Shown here: positions 57,196 to 64,000 of the stretch, piece by piece
Layout: every line of letters starts with the position of its first letter
Numbering within the stretch: the stretch's first letter is position 1
Source: Pseudoxanthomonas sp. SL93
GTDB taxonomy: Bacteria > Pseudomonadota > Gammaproteobacteria > Xanthomonadales > Xanthomonadaceae
Length of the DNA stretch: 64,000 bases
Direction of reading: 5' to 3'
Assembly: GCF_026625825.1 (NCBI RefSeq)
Contig: NZ_CP113065.1
Coordinates: forward strand, 3,773,501-3,837,500
The notes under the pieces: generated by a model
Seen by the model: the letters and a program-made list of their open reading frames with translations, nothing else
Database searches by the model: none
What the model was told of the DNA's origin: nothing
Program-made: the position numbers and the translations under genes

Positions 57196-57433
57196 GGCAA
57201 CTCCGGGTACTGAAAACGGTAGGTGCACATTCTACGCTCCCATCCCGGGTAGGACTTTTCCTACAGAGTGAAGCGGCATTCCCCGGCAGTTTTCCCGGCG
57301 CGCGGACGATACCTTGGCGCCCATGTGGCATGGAGACTGTCCACGTCGGATGCGAAGGCCAAGCGCCCGCTCCGGCAGTCGGCCAGTCCCCAGGACGGCC
57401 TTACGGAAAAGTCCAGCCACAAGGAGAGTTGCC

Positions 57434-57775
57434 ATGAAGTCGTTGATCCGGATTGCCCAAGCCACTGCGTTGTCGTTGCTGATGGCCTTCAGCGCGCTTG
57501 CCGCGGAGAAGGTCAATATCAATACAGCCGATGCCGCCACGCTTGACCGCGTGCTCGTGGGGGTGGGGCCATCCAAGGCTGTCGCCATCGTCGATTACCG
57601 CAAGACCAATGGGCCGTTCAAGAGCGCCGAGGAGTTGGCGATGGTGAAAGGCATCGGCTTGCGGACCGTCGAGTTGAACCGCGACCGCATCGAACTGCGC
57701 GCCGGCACCGTGCCGGCCCGCAAGCCGGCCACGGCCGCAGGTGCGGAAAAGCCGAAGCAGGCGGCAAGGCGCTGA
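57434..57775 (+). CDS. ComEA-like helix-hairpin-helix protein
   Basis: A 113-residue exported protein with a signal peptide (about 1-23, ALSLLMAFSALAA) and a tandem helix-hairpin-helix domain: VNINTADAATLDRVLVGVGPSKAVAIVDYRKTNGPFKSAEELAMVKGIGLRTVELNRDRI, typical for ComEA-type DNA-binding proteins. Ala/Pro/Lys-rich tail at the end. In competent proteobacteria such periplasmic ComEA proteins ratchet incoming DNA; with pilT/pilU in the same window it may serve natural transformation, which is inference. Ribosome site AAGGAGA before ATG 57434. Confidence 0.92.
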   Translation: MKSLIRIAQATALSLLMAFSALAAEKVNINTADAATLDRVLVGVGPSKAVAIVDYRKTNGPFKSAEELAMVKGIGLRTVELNRDRIELRAGTVPARKPATAAGAEKPKQAARR

Positions 57776-58086
57776 TTCGTTCCCGCGCCGGGGCATGCGG
57801 ACAGGACGTGCGCGCCACGGCGGCAGGGGCAGGAAGCCAAGGGGGAAAAGGCGGGATGCCGACAAGGACGTACCTATCGCAGCGCAGGATGCGCATGGGC
57901 CTGGAGCAGGCAAGAGGCCTGGAACCGGCAGGACGCTGACAAGGATGTAATCATCGCCCGGGTGCACACCGCTGTGCCCGGGCGATGTGCTTTGCGGGGC
58001 ATGCGAAAGCGGGGTGACGCCACCGTATGCCGCATCGTCCTTCGCGCCTAGAATCGGCTCCAGGCTTTCACGGCACCGGATTCCAC
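57776..58086. other. Gene-free stretch with a GC palindrome
   Basis: No credible gene is seen in these 311 bases. They contain a GC-rich palindrome at 57952-57987 (CATCGCCCGGG and CCCGGGCGATG, 14-base loop) with no T tract, and a TAGAAT box at about 58049 ahead of the HutD gene. The palindrome may be the end of the ComEA-like transcript or a REP-like element. Confidence 0.6.
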
Positions 58087-58695
58087 ATGCACGACGCGGC
58101 ATATGTCATTCCCGCCAACGAGTACCGGCGCGAACGCTGGAAGAACGGCCTGGGATGGACGCGCGAGATCCTGCGGGTGCCCGATAGCGGCGATTGGGCC
58201 TGGCGGCTTTCGATCGCCGAGATCGAGCGCGACGCGGCATTCTCCACGTTCCCCGGTATCGAACGGGAGCTGGTCCTCATCCGCGGCAACGGATTGCGCC
58301 TGCGGTTCGATCAAGGTGAAACCATCGAACTCGCGCCGCCCCACGGGCGGCTGCGCTTCAGCGGCGAACGGAAAGTATCGGGGGAACTGGTCGACGGGCT
58401 CACCCACGATTTCAACCTGATGTGGCGGCGGGATGCCGTTGACGCCGAGCTGTTCCACCGGCCCTTGGTCGGGCCCATGCTGTTCTTCACGGAACCGGGG
58501 GTCAGCTGGGCCATCCATCTGCTTGCGGGGCAGGCGGAATTCGATGCGGCCTCCGGATTGCCCCGGCTGTGGGCGGGTGACACGGCCATCCTTGTCGCAG
58601 GCGATGGTCGTGCACGCTATGCGTTGCAGGGTGGGGGCGAACTCCTTGCCATCCGCGTCCAGCAGAAGGACCGGTCGACGGGCGCCGATGGCTGA
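58087..58695 (+). CDS. HutD/Ves family protein
   Basis: A 202-residue cupin of the HutD/Ves family, small cytoplasmic proteins linked to histidine use in some bacteria (hut operons) and to cold tolerance as Ves in E. coli. The start of the fold is YRRERWKNGLGWTREILRVP, followed by WRLSIAEIERDAAFSTFPGIERELVLIRGNGLRL and a C-terminal SWAIHLLAGQAEF and GDTAILVAG. No hut gene is in the neighbourhood, so it is an orphan. ATG 58087 is chosen; the frame starts 60 bases earlier at a less plausible codon. Confidence 0.87.
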   Translation: MHDAAYVIPANEYRRERWKNGLGWTREILRVPDSGDWAWRLSIAEIERDAAFSTFPGIERELVLIRGNGLRLRFDQGETIELAPPHGRLRFSGERKVSGELVDGLTHDFNLMWRRDAVDAELFHRPLVGPMLFFTEPGVSWAIHLLAGQAEFDAASGLPRLWAGDTAILVAGDGRARYALQGGGELLAIRVQQKDRSTGADG

Positions 58696-58720
58696 GGGCG
58701 AAGGACTTGCACCGGCACGG

Positions 58721-60358
58721 TCAGTACACGTCGCGCCGGTAGCGACCCTCGGCAAGCAACTGCTCCACCTTCCCGTCCCCCAGGGCGTCGCGTAGCGCGG
58801 CATCCACGCCGGGCGCCATGCCCGCAAGACTGCCGCACACGTAGATCGCGGCGCCGTCGTGTACCCATTCGCGCAGCAGGTCCGCCTGCGCTGCCAGGAG
58901 ATGCTGCACATAGCGCCGCTCGGCGCCATCACGCGAGAAGGCCAGGTCCACGCGCGACAGGAAACCTTCTGCTTCCCACTGTTCAAGCTCCTGCCGATAA
59001 TGGAGATCCCGGTCTGACTGGCGCTCGCCGAACAGCAGCCAGTTGCGTCGGGCACCGGCCGCGATGCGGGCCTTGAGGTGCGCGCGCAGGCCGGCGATGC
59101 CGGTGCCGTTGCCGACCAGGATCAACGGCGTGGTCGGGAGCGGGGGATGGAAGTTCGGGTTGCTGCGTACGCGCAGTGCGATCGATCCGCCCACAGGGGC
59201 GTGCACGCCCAGCCAGCCACTGCCGAGGCCGCAGGCTCCATCCGGTCGATGCATCAGCCGAACGAGCAGCTGCAGGCTGCCGTCGGCGGGCAGGGATGCG
59301 ATGGAGTATTCCCGATGGGGCAGCGCGACCAGGCCATCGGCGATGGTCTGCGCGGAGTGGCCGCGCACAGCGTCCGGCGATGGAAGCTGGGAGCGCGCCA
59401 GCACGTCGCCCAGCCGCTCCGTGGTATCCGCATGCACGACCGTGGCATCGGCGGGCGCGCCGGCATCGCTCACGAACGCCGCCACGGTCGCCGCCGAATG
59501 ACGGGGGCCGATCTCCGCGATGTCGCCCGGCAGCCAAGCCAGGGACGTTTCAGCAGGCGGCGTGAGTGCGATCCGGAATGCGGGACCTCCCACGCTACCG
59601 GGATTGCTCTCCACGCGCTCGGCAAGCGTCCATGTCTCGTACCGGGGCGGCGACCAGTCCGGCATGTCGGTGCTGCCACTCAATTGCCCAAGGTGGTGCT
59701 GCCAATGGCGCAATGCACTCTGGTCGGCATTGTCCACTTCCACCAGATCGAACAGTGGCTGCGCGCCTTGTCGACGCAGCCAGTCATCAAGCCGATGGCC
59801 GAATGCGCAGAACTGGCCGTACTGCCGGTCGCCAAGGGCCAGCACCGCGTAATGCAGCGACGCCAGCGGCAACGACTGCGTCATCACTTGGTTGACGAAC
59901 GCGATCGCGGGGTCCGGTGGATCGCCTTCACCGGTGGTGCTGACAATGAACAGCACACGACGTGCCTTCACCAGGTGGTCGGTCGTCAGCCGTCCGAGAT
60001 CGACCAGCTGCACGGCCGCACCCGCGCGCTCCAGCGAGGTGAGGGAAAGCCGAGCGACTTCTGCCGCGAAGCCGGTCTGGCTGGCATGGACCACCCATAA
60101 CGTGTCGTCGTTGATGACCGATGTCGCGACGACGCGATCCCGCAGATTCGCGCGCCTGACCAGCCAGCCGCAGATGCCCGCATACGCGATCAGGGAAAAT
60201 CCCGCTGCAAACCATCGTGCGGAACGAGGCGACGCCATCCACCAGTCGCCTGCATTCCACCGGGCCAGTGCAACCGCCACCAGTGCAAGCAGTGCGAGTG
60301 CGATGCCATTGCCAAGCAAGGCTCGATCCAAGGCAGGCATGGCGCGTACGCTGCTCAT
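58721..60358 (-). CDS. Membrane-anchored flavodoxin/sulfite-reductase-like flavoreductase
   Basis: A 545-residue flavoprotein. Two N-terminal helices (ALLGNGIALALLALVAVALARW and RWFAAGFSLIAYAGICGWLV) anchor it; then a flavodoxin-type FMN domain (about 83-225: VVHASQTGFAAEVARL, VSTTGEGDPPDPA, LGDRQYGQFC) and an FAD/NADPH reductase part (about 245-545: HREYSIAS for FAD, GNGTGIAGLRAHL and YVCGSLAGMAPGVD for NADPH). This is the layout of sulfite-reductase alpha-like proteins coupled to PepSY domains. It likely moves electrons from NADPH to the membrane partner for iron reduction. It overlaps apbE by 4 bases. Confidence 0.92.
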   Translation of the reverse strand: MSSVRAMPALDRALLGNGIALALLALVAVALARWNAGDWWMASPRSARWFAAGFSLIAYAGICGWLVRRANLRDRVVATSVINDDTLWVVHASQTGFAAEVARLSLTSLERAGAAVQLVDLGRLTTDHLVKARRVLFIVSTTGEGDPPDPAIAFVNQVMTQSLPLASLHYAVLALGDRQYGQFCAFGHRLDDWLRRQGAQPLFDLVEVDNADQSALRHWQHHLGQLSGSTDMPDWSPPRYETWTLAERVESNPGSVGGPAFRIALTPPAETSLAWLPGDIAEIGPRHSAATVAAFVSDAGAPADATVVHADTTERLGDVLARSQLPSPDAVRGHSAQTIADGLVALPHREYSIASLPADGSLQLLVRLMHRPDGACGLGSGWLGVHAPVGGSIALRVRSNPNFHPPLPTTPLILVGNGTGIAGLRAHLKARIAAGARRNWLLFGERQSDRDLHYRQELEQWEAEGFLSRVDLAFSRDGAERRYVQHLLAAQADLLREWVHDGAAIYVCGSLAGMAPGVDAALRDALGDGKVEQLLAEGRYRRDVY

Positions 60359-61347
60359 GCCGCCAGATGGCGCTGGAACGCCGGCGTCACGGTTTCGCGC
60401 AATCCCGTTGTATTGCGGACGAGGAAGCGTGCCGCCAGTCCCTGCCGCAGCGCGAACGCATGGCCTTGCTCGGCGCCCATCACGGTCAGTGCGGTCGCCC
60501 AGGCATCGGCGTGCATCGCATCGCTGGCCACCACGGTGACGGCAGCGGCGGCGTGCGCAACCGGCTCGCCGGTGCGGGGATCGATCGTGTGCGAATAGCG
60601 ACGGCCATCCTGCTCGAAACCATGCCAGCGGTCGCCTGAGGTCGCGACCGCAATCCCGTCCAGCAGCAGTACGCGGGGTTCGAGTTCCCGGCTGTCGGCT
60701 TCCTCTTCCGGCGACGATTCCACCAGCACGCGCCACGGTTGCCCGTCCGGCTTGGTGCCGTAGCCGTACAACTCGCCGCCGACCTCGACCAGCGCAGCGG
60801 CTATGCCGCGCCGGCGCAACAAGTTCGCCACCACGTCCACGCCATAACCCTTCGCGATCGCGGACAGGTCAAGCGCGACATCGCCCGGCTGCCGCAGGCG
60901 CCGAATGTCCGCATCAAGGCAGACACGTTGCCAGCCTACGCGGGCGCGCGCTGCTTGCAGCGCAGCCTGCCCGGGTACCGCACGGGTTGCCGCATGGGCG
61001 CCGAATCCCCAGGCCGCGACCAGGGGCGACACCGTGGGGTCGTACGCGCCGTCGCTGGCGGCGGCCACCTCCAGCGCGGCGGCCAGCACGTGATGGAACT
61101 CGTCCGCCAACGGAAACCATTCGCCGGCGCCACTGCGGTTGTAGCGGCTGATGTCGGACGCCGCTTCCCACGTACTCATCTGCGCGACCACCCGATCCAG
61201 GCATGCCTGCACGGCATCGTGCAATGCATGCAGGTCGATGCGTGTTTCCGGGTGGAACTGCACCGACCATGTCGTGCCCATGGTCTGCCCATGCAGCGCC
61301 TGCACCGGCATGCGCCGGGAAGAGGTTGAGGGGACGGGTGTGCTCAT
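60355..61347 (-). CDS. apbE: FAD:protein FMN transferase (ApbE)
   Basis: A 330-residue flavin transferase which attaches FMN to Thr or Ser of partner proteins using FAD as donor. Recognised are LHGQTMGTTWSVQFH at the N-terminus, the WEAASDISRYNRS segment, DLSAIAKGYGVD, VEVGGELYGYG and the Mg-binding SGDRWHGFEQDGRRYSHTIDPRTG, ADAWATALTVMG. No signal peptide or lipobox is visible, unlike the export type of ApbE, so its site of action is uncertain. Coupled to the flavoreductase gene by ATGA. Confidence 0.95.
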   Translation of the reverse strand: MSTPVPSTSSRRMPVQALHGQTMGTTWSVQFHPETRIDLHALHDAVQACLDRVVAQMSTWEAASDISRYNRSGAGEWFPLADEFHHVLAAALEVAAASDGAYDPTVSPLVAAWGFGAHAATRAVPGQAALQAARARVGWQRVCLDADIRRLRQPGDVALDLSAIAKGYGVDVVANLLRRRGIAAALVEVGGELYGYGTKPDGQPWRVLVESSPEEEADSRELEPRVLLLDGIAVATSGDRWHGFEQDGRRYSHTIDPRTGEPVAHAAAAVTVVASDAMHADAWATALTVMGAEQGHAFALRQGLAARFLVRNTTGLRETVTPAFQRHLAA

Positions 61348-61390
61348 CGGGGCAGTGCATCGCCGGCGTGCACCGGCGATGCAGCATGGA

Positions 61391-62197
61391 TCACTGCGGA
61401 AGCACTTCCAGCGTGGCCACGTAGCTCAGTCGACGCTGCTTGGCTTGCGGCAGCGAGGTCTTCGCATCCTGCGTGCCTGTCTCCAGCCAGTACATGCCGG
61501 CCTCCGGCCACGTCACGCTGAACTCGCCCTGCGCATTGGTGGTGACCTTGATCTCTTCCTGCGCGTTGCGGTAACGCGTGCCGCCACGCGTGATCTCGAA
61601 CTCCAGCCCCGCGGCGGGCTTGCCGTCCACCAGCAGTTTGAATTTCGCTTCCTCGCCTGCGAACAGGTCGTTCGGGTGCGTCACCGGTACCAGCTCCAGG
61701 CCTTCGCCCGTGGTCTTGAGCGCGGTGTCGTTGGGAGAGCCGTTGGTGACGAAGGTTTCGATGCGGCCGATGGATTGCGACACCTGCAGGTTCTTCGCAT
61801 CCTTCGGTACTTCGGTCGCGAACGATGCCGGCGTACCGCGCCAGCGCTTCGGCTTGCCGTCTTCCTCCCAGCTGCCCGACAGGCCACTGTTGACGGTGGC
61901 GATGCGGTACGTGCCCTGCTGCGTCAGTTCGACATCAAAAACAGTGCGGTACTTGCCGGTGGCGAGGTTCTGCGCCTCCACCTTGCTGCCGTCGGGCGCG
62001 GTGATGACCAGGCCTTCGGTGCGCAGCGGCACGTGGTTGAAGTAGAAAAGATCGTTCGAGACCGCGGCATCCACGGTGATCCAGGGGTTGGTGCCGGCGA
62101 TGACGGTCTGCGACGGCATCATCCATGCCTTGTGCGCCAGGGCGGTAGCGGGGATGACGGTGGCCAGGGCAATGGCGACGGCAAGGGAACGCTTCAT
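61391..62197 (-). CDS. DUF4198 domain periplasmic protein
   Basis: A 268-residue exported protein (signal peptide about 1-21, ending ATALAHKAW) of DUF4198, related to CbtJ/NikK-type metal-uptake accessory proteins. Typical is the mature start [14 protein letters not shown], the segment [22 protein letters not shown], and the final all-beta domain [30 protein letters not shown] with Ca/carboxypeptidase-regulatory-like topology. It probably helps bind or present metal in the periplasm. It follows the DUF2271 gene by 32 bases in the same operon. Confidence 0.9.
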   Translation of the reverse strand: MKRSLAVAIALATVIPATALAHKAWMMPSQTVIAGTNPWITVDAAVSNDLFYFNHVPLRTEGLVITAPDGSKVEAQNLATGKYRTVFDVELTQQGTYRIATVNSGLSGSWEEDGKPKRWRGTPASFATEVPKDAKNLQVSQSIGRIETFVTNGSPNDTALKTTGEGLELVPVTHPNDLFAGEEAKFKLLVDGKPAAGLEFEITRGGTRYRNAQEEIKVTTNAQGEFSVTWPEAGMYWLETGTQDAKTSLPQAKQRRLSYVATLEVLPQ

Positions 62198-62229
62198 GGG
62201 AGTCTCCAGCAAGGAAAGGGGAACGACGA

Positions 62230-62763
62230 TCAGGGCTTGACGGTCAGGCTGACGGCACCGAGTTCGGTGCTGCCTTGGGCCTTGCCGGACTGCGGGGCTT
62301 TCTTCGCCGGCCAGCTGAAGGGGATCTTCAGCAGCTCGCGACCACCGACCTCGCGCGCGGCCTCGACGACCAGCGTGTAGTCGCCCGGTGCCAGCTTTGC
62401 GAGCTGGGGCTGCTTGTCGGTGAAGCTCAACGCGTGCTTGCCGACCGGCTTGGTGGGGCCGGTCACGCCGTCCACCGGCACCTTCAGGCTGCGCCCCGAC
62501 TTGCGCCACCACTGGCGCATGTCGGGCAGCCACTTGGTGCCATGACCTTCCGAATTGCTCGTCTGCTGATACCAGACCGACAGGTTGGCGGCGACCTTCT
62601 GGTCCGCGCCTTCGATCCAGATCGCCACGTAGGGGCGGTGGTACTCGGCCACGTTCAACTTGGGCACTTCCACGTTGATGTCCAGCGTGGCGGCGTAGGC
62701 AGGGGTGGCGAGCAGGCCACTGAGTGCGATGGTCAGCGTGGTGTGGACGGCGATCTTCGACAT
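62230..62763 (-). CDS. DUF2271 domain periplasmic protein
   Basis: A 177-residue exported protein with signal peptide ([15 protein letters not shown], about 10-24) and a DUF2271 core: [53 protein letters not shown] and [26 protein letters not shown]. Members occur with DUF4198 and PepSY proteins in iron-regulated operons. Function unknown; thought to be a periplasmic partner of the reductase. ATG 62763. Confidence 0.9.
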   Translation of the reverse strand: MSKIAVHTTLTIALSGLLATPAYAATLDINVEVPKLNVAEYHRPYVAIWIEGADQKVAANLSVWYQQTSNSEGHGTKWLPDMRQWWRKSGRSLKVPVDGVTGPTKPVGKHALSFTDKQPQLAKLAPGDYTLVVEAAREVGGRELLKIPFSWPAKKAPQSGKAQGSTELGAVSLTVKP

Positions 62764-62793
62764 GCGGGGTGCCCGTGGGTTCGTGGAAGGGGA

Positions 62794-63468
62794 TCAGTGG
62801 ATGAAGAGCAGGGCGAGCAGCAGCGGCACCAGCAAGCCCAGGCCGACCATCGGCCAGGTCATGCGGCGCTGGCGCCCGTGCAGATAGAGAAGGAACAGGC
62901 CGGTGATGCAGAACACCAGGCAGGCAACCGCGAAGACATCGAGGAACCAGCCCCATGCCGGGCCCGCGTTGCGTCCCTTGTGCAGATCGTTGAAGTAGGA
63001 AATCCAGCCGCGCTGCGTACGTTCGTATTCCACCGCGCCGGTTTCGCGATCAATGCTGAGCCAGGCATCCGCGCCGGGGCTCGGCATCGACAGATAGACC
63101 TCGGCATCGGACCACTCTGCGGTGCGCGCGCCGATGCTGACCGAGAACTGGTCGCCCAACCAGGCCGCGGCGGCGTCAGGCAGGGGCGCATTTCTTTCTT
63201 GGCGATTTCCCAGGCTGGTAAGCAAAGGCGCCGGCAACGTGGCGGTGCGGTTGGTCACTTCCGGCGTTGCCTCGATGCTGGAAGCGTGGTTCAGCGTGAT
63301 GCCGGTAATGGCGAACAGCAGCATGCCGACCAAGCACACCGCCGAACTGATCCAGTGCCACTGGTGCAGCGTGCGCAACCAGAAGCCACGCCGTTGCTGG
63401 TGGTGCGCGATGTCAGGTTGGAGGGCAGGTCGCGCCAAGGCGGCAGCCAGGAAAAGGAAGGGGGCCAT
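62794..63468 (-). CDS. PepSY-associated membrane protein
   Basis: A 224-residue membrane protein of the PepSY-TM type. Helices at about 28-50 ([23 protein letters not shown]), 166-188 ([24 protein letters not shown]) and 200-222 surround a periplasmic PepSY part ([43 protein letters not shown]). His residues near HQWHW and NDLHKG are candidate haem or metal ligands. ATG 63468 is chosen as it follows the Fur-box-like palindrome; ATG 63495 would lie inside it. First gene of the PepSY-DUF2271-DUF4198-ApbE-flavoreductase operon. Confidence 0.88.
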   Translation of the reverse strand: MAPFLFLAAALARPALQPDIAHHQQRRGFWLRTLHQWHWISSAVCLVGMLLFAITGITLNHASSIEATPEVTNRTATLPAPLLTSLGNRQERNAPLPDAAAAWLGDQFSVSIGARTAEWSDAEVYLSMPSPGADAWLSIDRETGAVEYERTQRGWISYFNDLHKGRNAGPAWGWFLDVFAVACLVFCITGLFLLYLHGRQRRMTWPMVGLGLLVPLLLALLFIH

Positions 63469-63479
63469 TACATCACAAA

Positions 63480-63494
63480 TGAGAATTGATCTCA
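63480..63494. promoter_or_regulatory. Fur-box-like palindrome
   Basis: TGAGAATTGATCTCA has the 7-1-7 dyad form of Fur boxes (consensus TGATAATNATTATCA, roughly 10 of 14 positions agreeing), 11 bases before the PepSY gene ATG. A TTGAGA/TGTGAT pair with 17-base spacing overlaps it, so Fur binding would block the promoter. This fits iron repression of the operon. Confidence 0.65.
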
Positions 63495-63627
63495 ATTGAG
63501 AAGTCCTCCCGTTTGGGGTTGGGAGGCGCGGGCAGTCACCGTGCAGGTGGTCGATCAGGTTTGCGCTCGTTGGCGTGTCATTGGCGCGAGTCTTCGCGCC
63601 TTGCGCTGGATGCGATGCCGCGCGGGA

Positions 63628-64000
63628 CTACACTTCGACCCACTGCCTCAGCAGGTTGTGATAGACGCCGGTCAGCTGGACCAGCGCCGCATGGTCGGGC
63701 ACATCCTGCGTGAGCCGTCGGATGGAGAGATCCAGTTCGAACATCAGTCGCCGGTGGCCGTCATCGCGCACCATGCTCTGCATCCAGAAGAACGATGCCA
63801 CGCGGGCGCCCCGGGTCACCGGGGTGACCTTGTGCAGGCTGGTGCCCGGATAGAGCACCATGTGGCCGGCCGGCAGTTTCACGCTGTGCGTGCCGAAGGT
63901 GTCTTCGATGATGAGTTCTCCGCCGTCATAGTCCTCCGGGGCGCTGAGGAACAGCGTTGCCGAGAGATCCGTCCGCACCGCCTCGGCACCGCCGCGGCTG
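63628..64000 (-). CDS. PiuC-type Fe(II)/2-oxoglutarate dioxygenase (partial, cut by window edge)
   Basis: The C-terminal 123 or more residues of a PKHD-type hydroxylase of the YbiX/PiuC family, usually found with TonB-dependent iron or siderophore receptors. The frame runs on past the window end. Visible: [26 protein letters not shown], then [32 protein letters not shown] containing the second iron-binding His and the 2-oxoglutarate Arg, and the ending [15 protein letters not shown]. The HxD iron pair is beyond the edge. It precedes the Fur-like site; a TonB receptor upstream is likely but not visible. Confidence 0.92.
   Translation of the reverse strand, partial: SRGGAEAVRTDLSATLFLSAPEDYDGGELIIEDTFGTHSVKLPAGHMVLYPGTSLHKVTPVTRGARVASFFWMQSMVRDDGHRRLMFELDLSIRRLTQDVPDHAALVQLTGVYHNLLRQWVEV

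Noticed and set aside
63583..63600. Small hairpin GGCGCGA/TCGCGCC after the PiuC gene as terminator
   Set aside because: No T tract follows on either strand and the stem has only 7 pairs.

Overview
The window is a very GC-rich, gene-dense chromosomal segment of a gammaproteobacterium of the Xanthomonadaceae, most plausibly Pseudoxanthomonas or a close relative (Stenotrophomonas, Xanthomonas, Luteimonas). The pointers are a XanB-type bifunctional mannose enzyme, an HPr kinase/RapZ/partial-PTS cluster fused to the lpt-rpoN operon, pilT-pilU, GTAG-type REP repeats and the general codon style. The genus is inference. About 74 protein genes cover nearly all of it. I saw no rRNA or tRNA gene, CRISPR array, insertion sequence or prophage; this is mainly core chromosome.

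Layout. 1-1870: yceI-cytochrome b561-yceI operon. 1.9-6.6 kb: large periplasmic-propeller hybrid histidine kinase plus an unknown secreted protein. 6.6-7.7 kb: two unknown exported proteins. 7.8-10.8 kb: hemE, a WGR protein, aroB, aroK. 10.9-14.6 kb: dodecin, a P-loop sugar-acid kinase, pdxH, a GNAT, a BtuF-like protein and a DUF4426 lipoprotein, with REP pairs between them. 14.7-18.6 kb: proC, yggS and the type IV pilus retraction ATPases pilT and pilU. 18.6-19.2 kb: a 42-bp minisatellite. 19.2-21.9 kb: tag, yqgE, ruvX, pyrB. 22-26.5 kb: diguanylate cyclase, zinc-ribbon protein, esterase lipoprotein, exported ATP-dependent DNA ligase (Lig E type), CSD-DUF1294 protein.

26.5-38.1 kb is one long leftward gene series: kdsD-kdsC-lptC-lptA-lptB-rpoN-hpf-hprK-rapZ-EIIA(Man)-HPr-EI-mgtE. 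It joins Kdo synthesis, lipopolysaccharide export, sigma-54, ribosome hibernation and a regulatory phosphotransfer chain without any sugar permease. Divergent to it are ibaG, a DUF4034 protein, murA and an EF-hand protein. 41.6-46.1 kb is leftward: purM, DUF2238, purN, and three consecutive DUF3108 paralogues. 46.3-49.2 kb: DUF2066, AI-2E family permease, hda. 49.3-52.5 kb: amgK-murU (peptidoglycan sugar recycling), divergent from xanB. 52.5-58.7 kb: a winged-helix TPR membrane regulator, serine hydrolase, GlsB-like protein, M20 peptidase, ComEA-like HhH protein and an orphan HutD.

58.7-64 kb is a leftward, probably iron-regulated set: a PiuC-type dioxygenase (cut by the window edge), a Fur-box-like palindrome, then PepSY-TM protein, DUF2271, DUF4198, ApbE and a membrane flavoreductase. 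It looks like a flavin-dependent inner-membrane/periplasmic iron-reduction module.

The least explained items are the 42-bp tandem repeat array after pilU, the repeat pair between pilT and pilU, REP pairs (one of which supplies a gene's stop codon), the triplicated DUF3108 genes, the hpf-hprK gap where ptsN would be expected and which holds a perfect hairpin, and a plus-strand terminator hairpin with no obvious gene in front of it.
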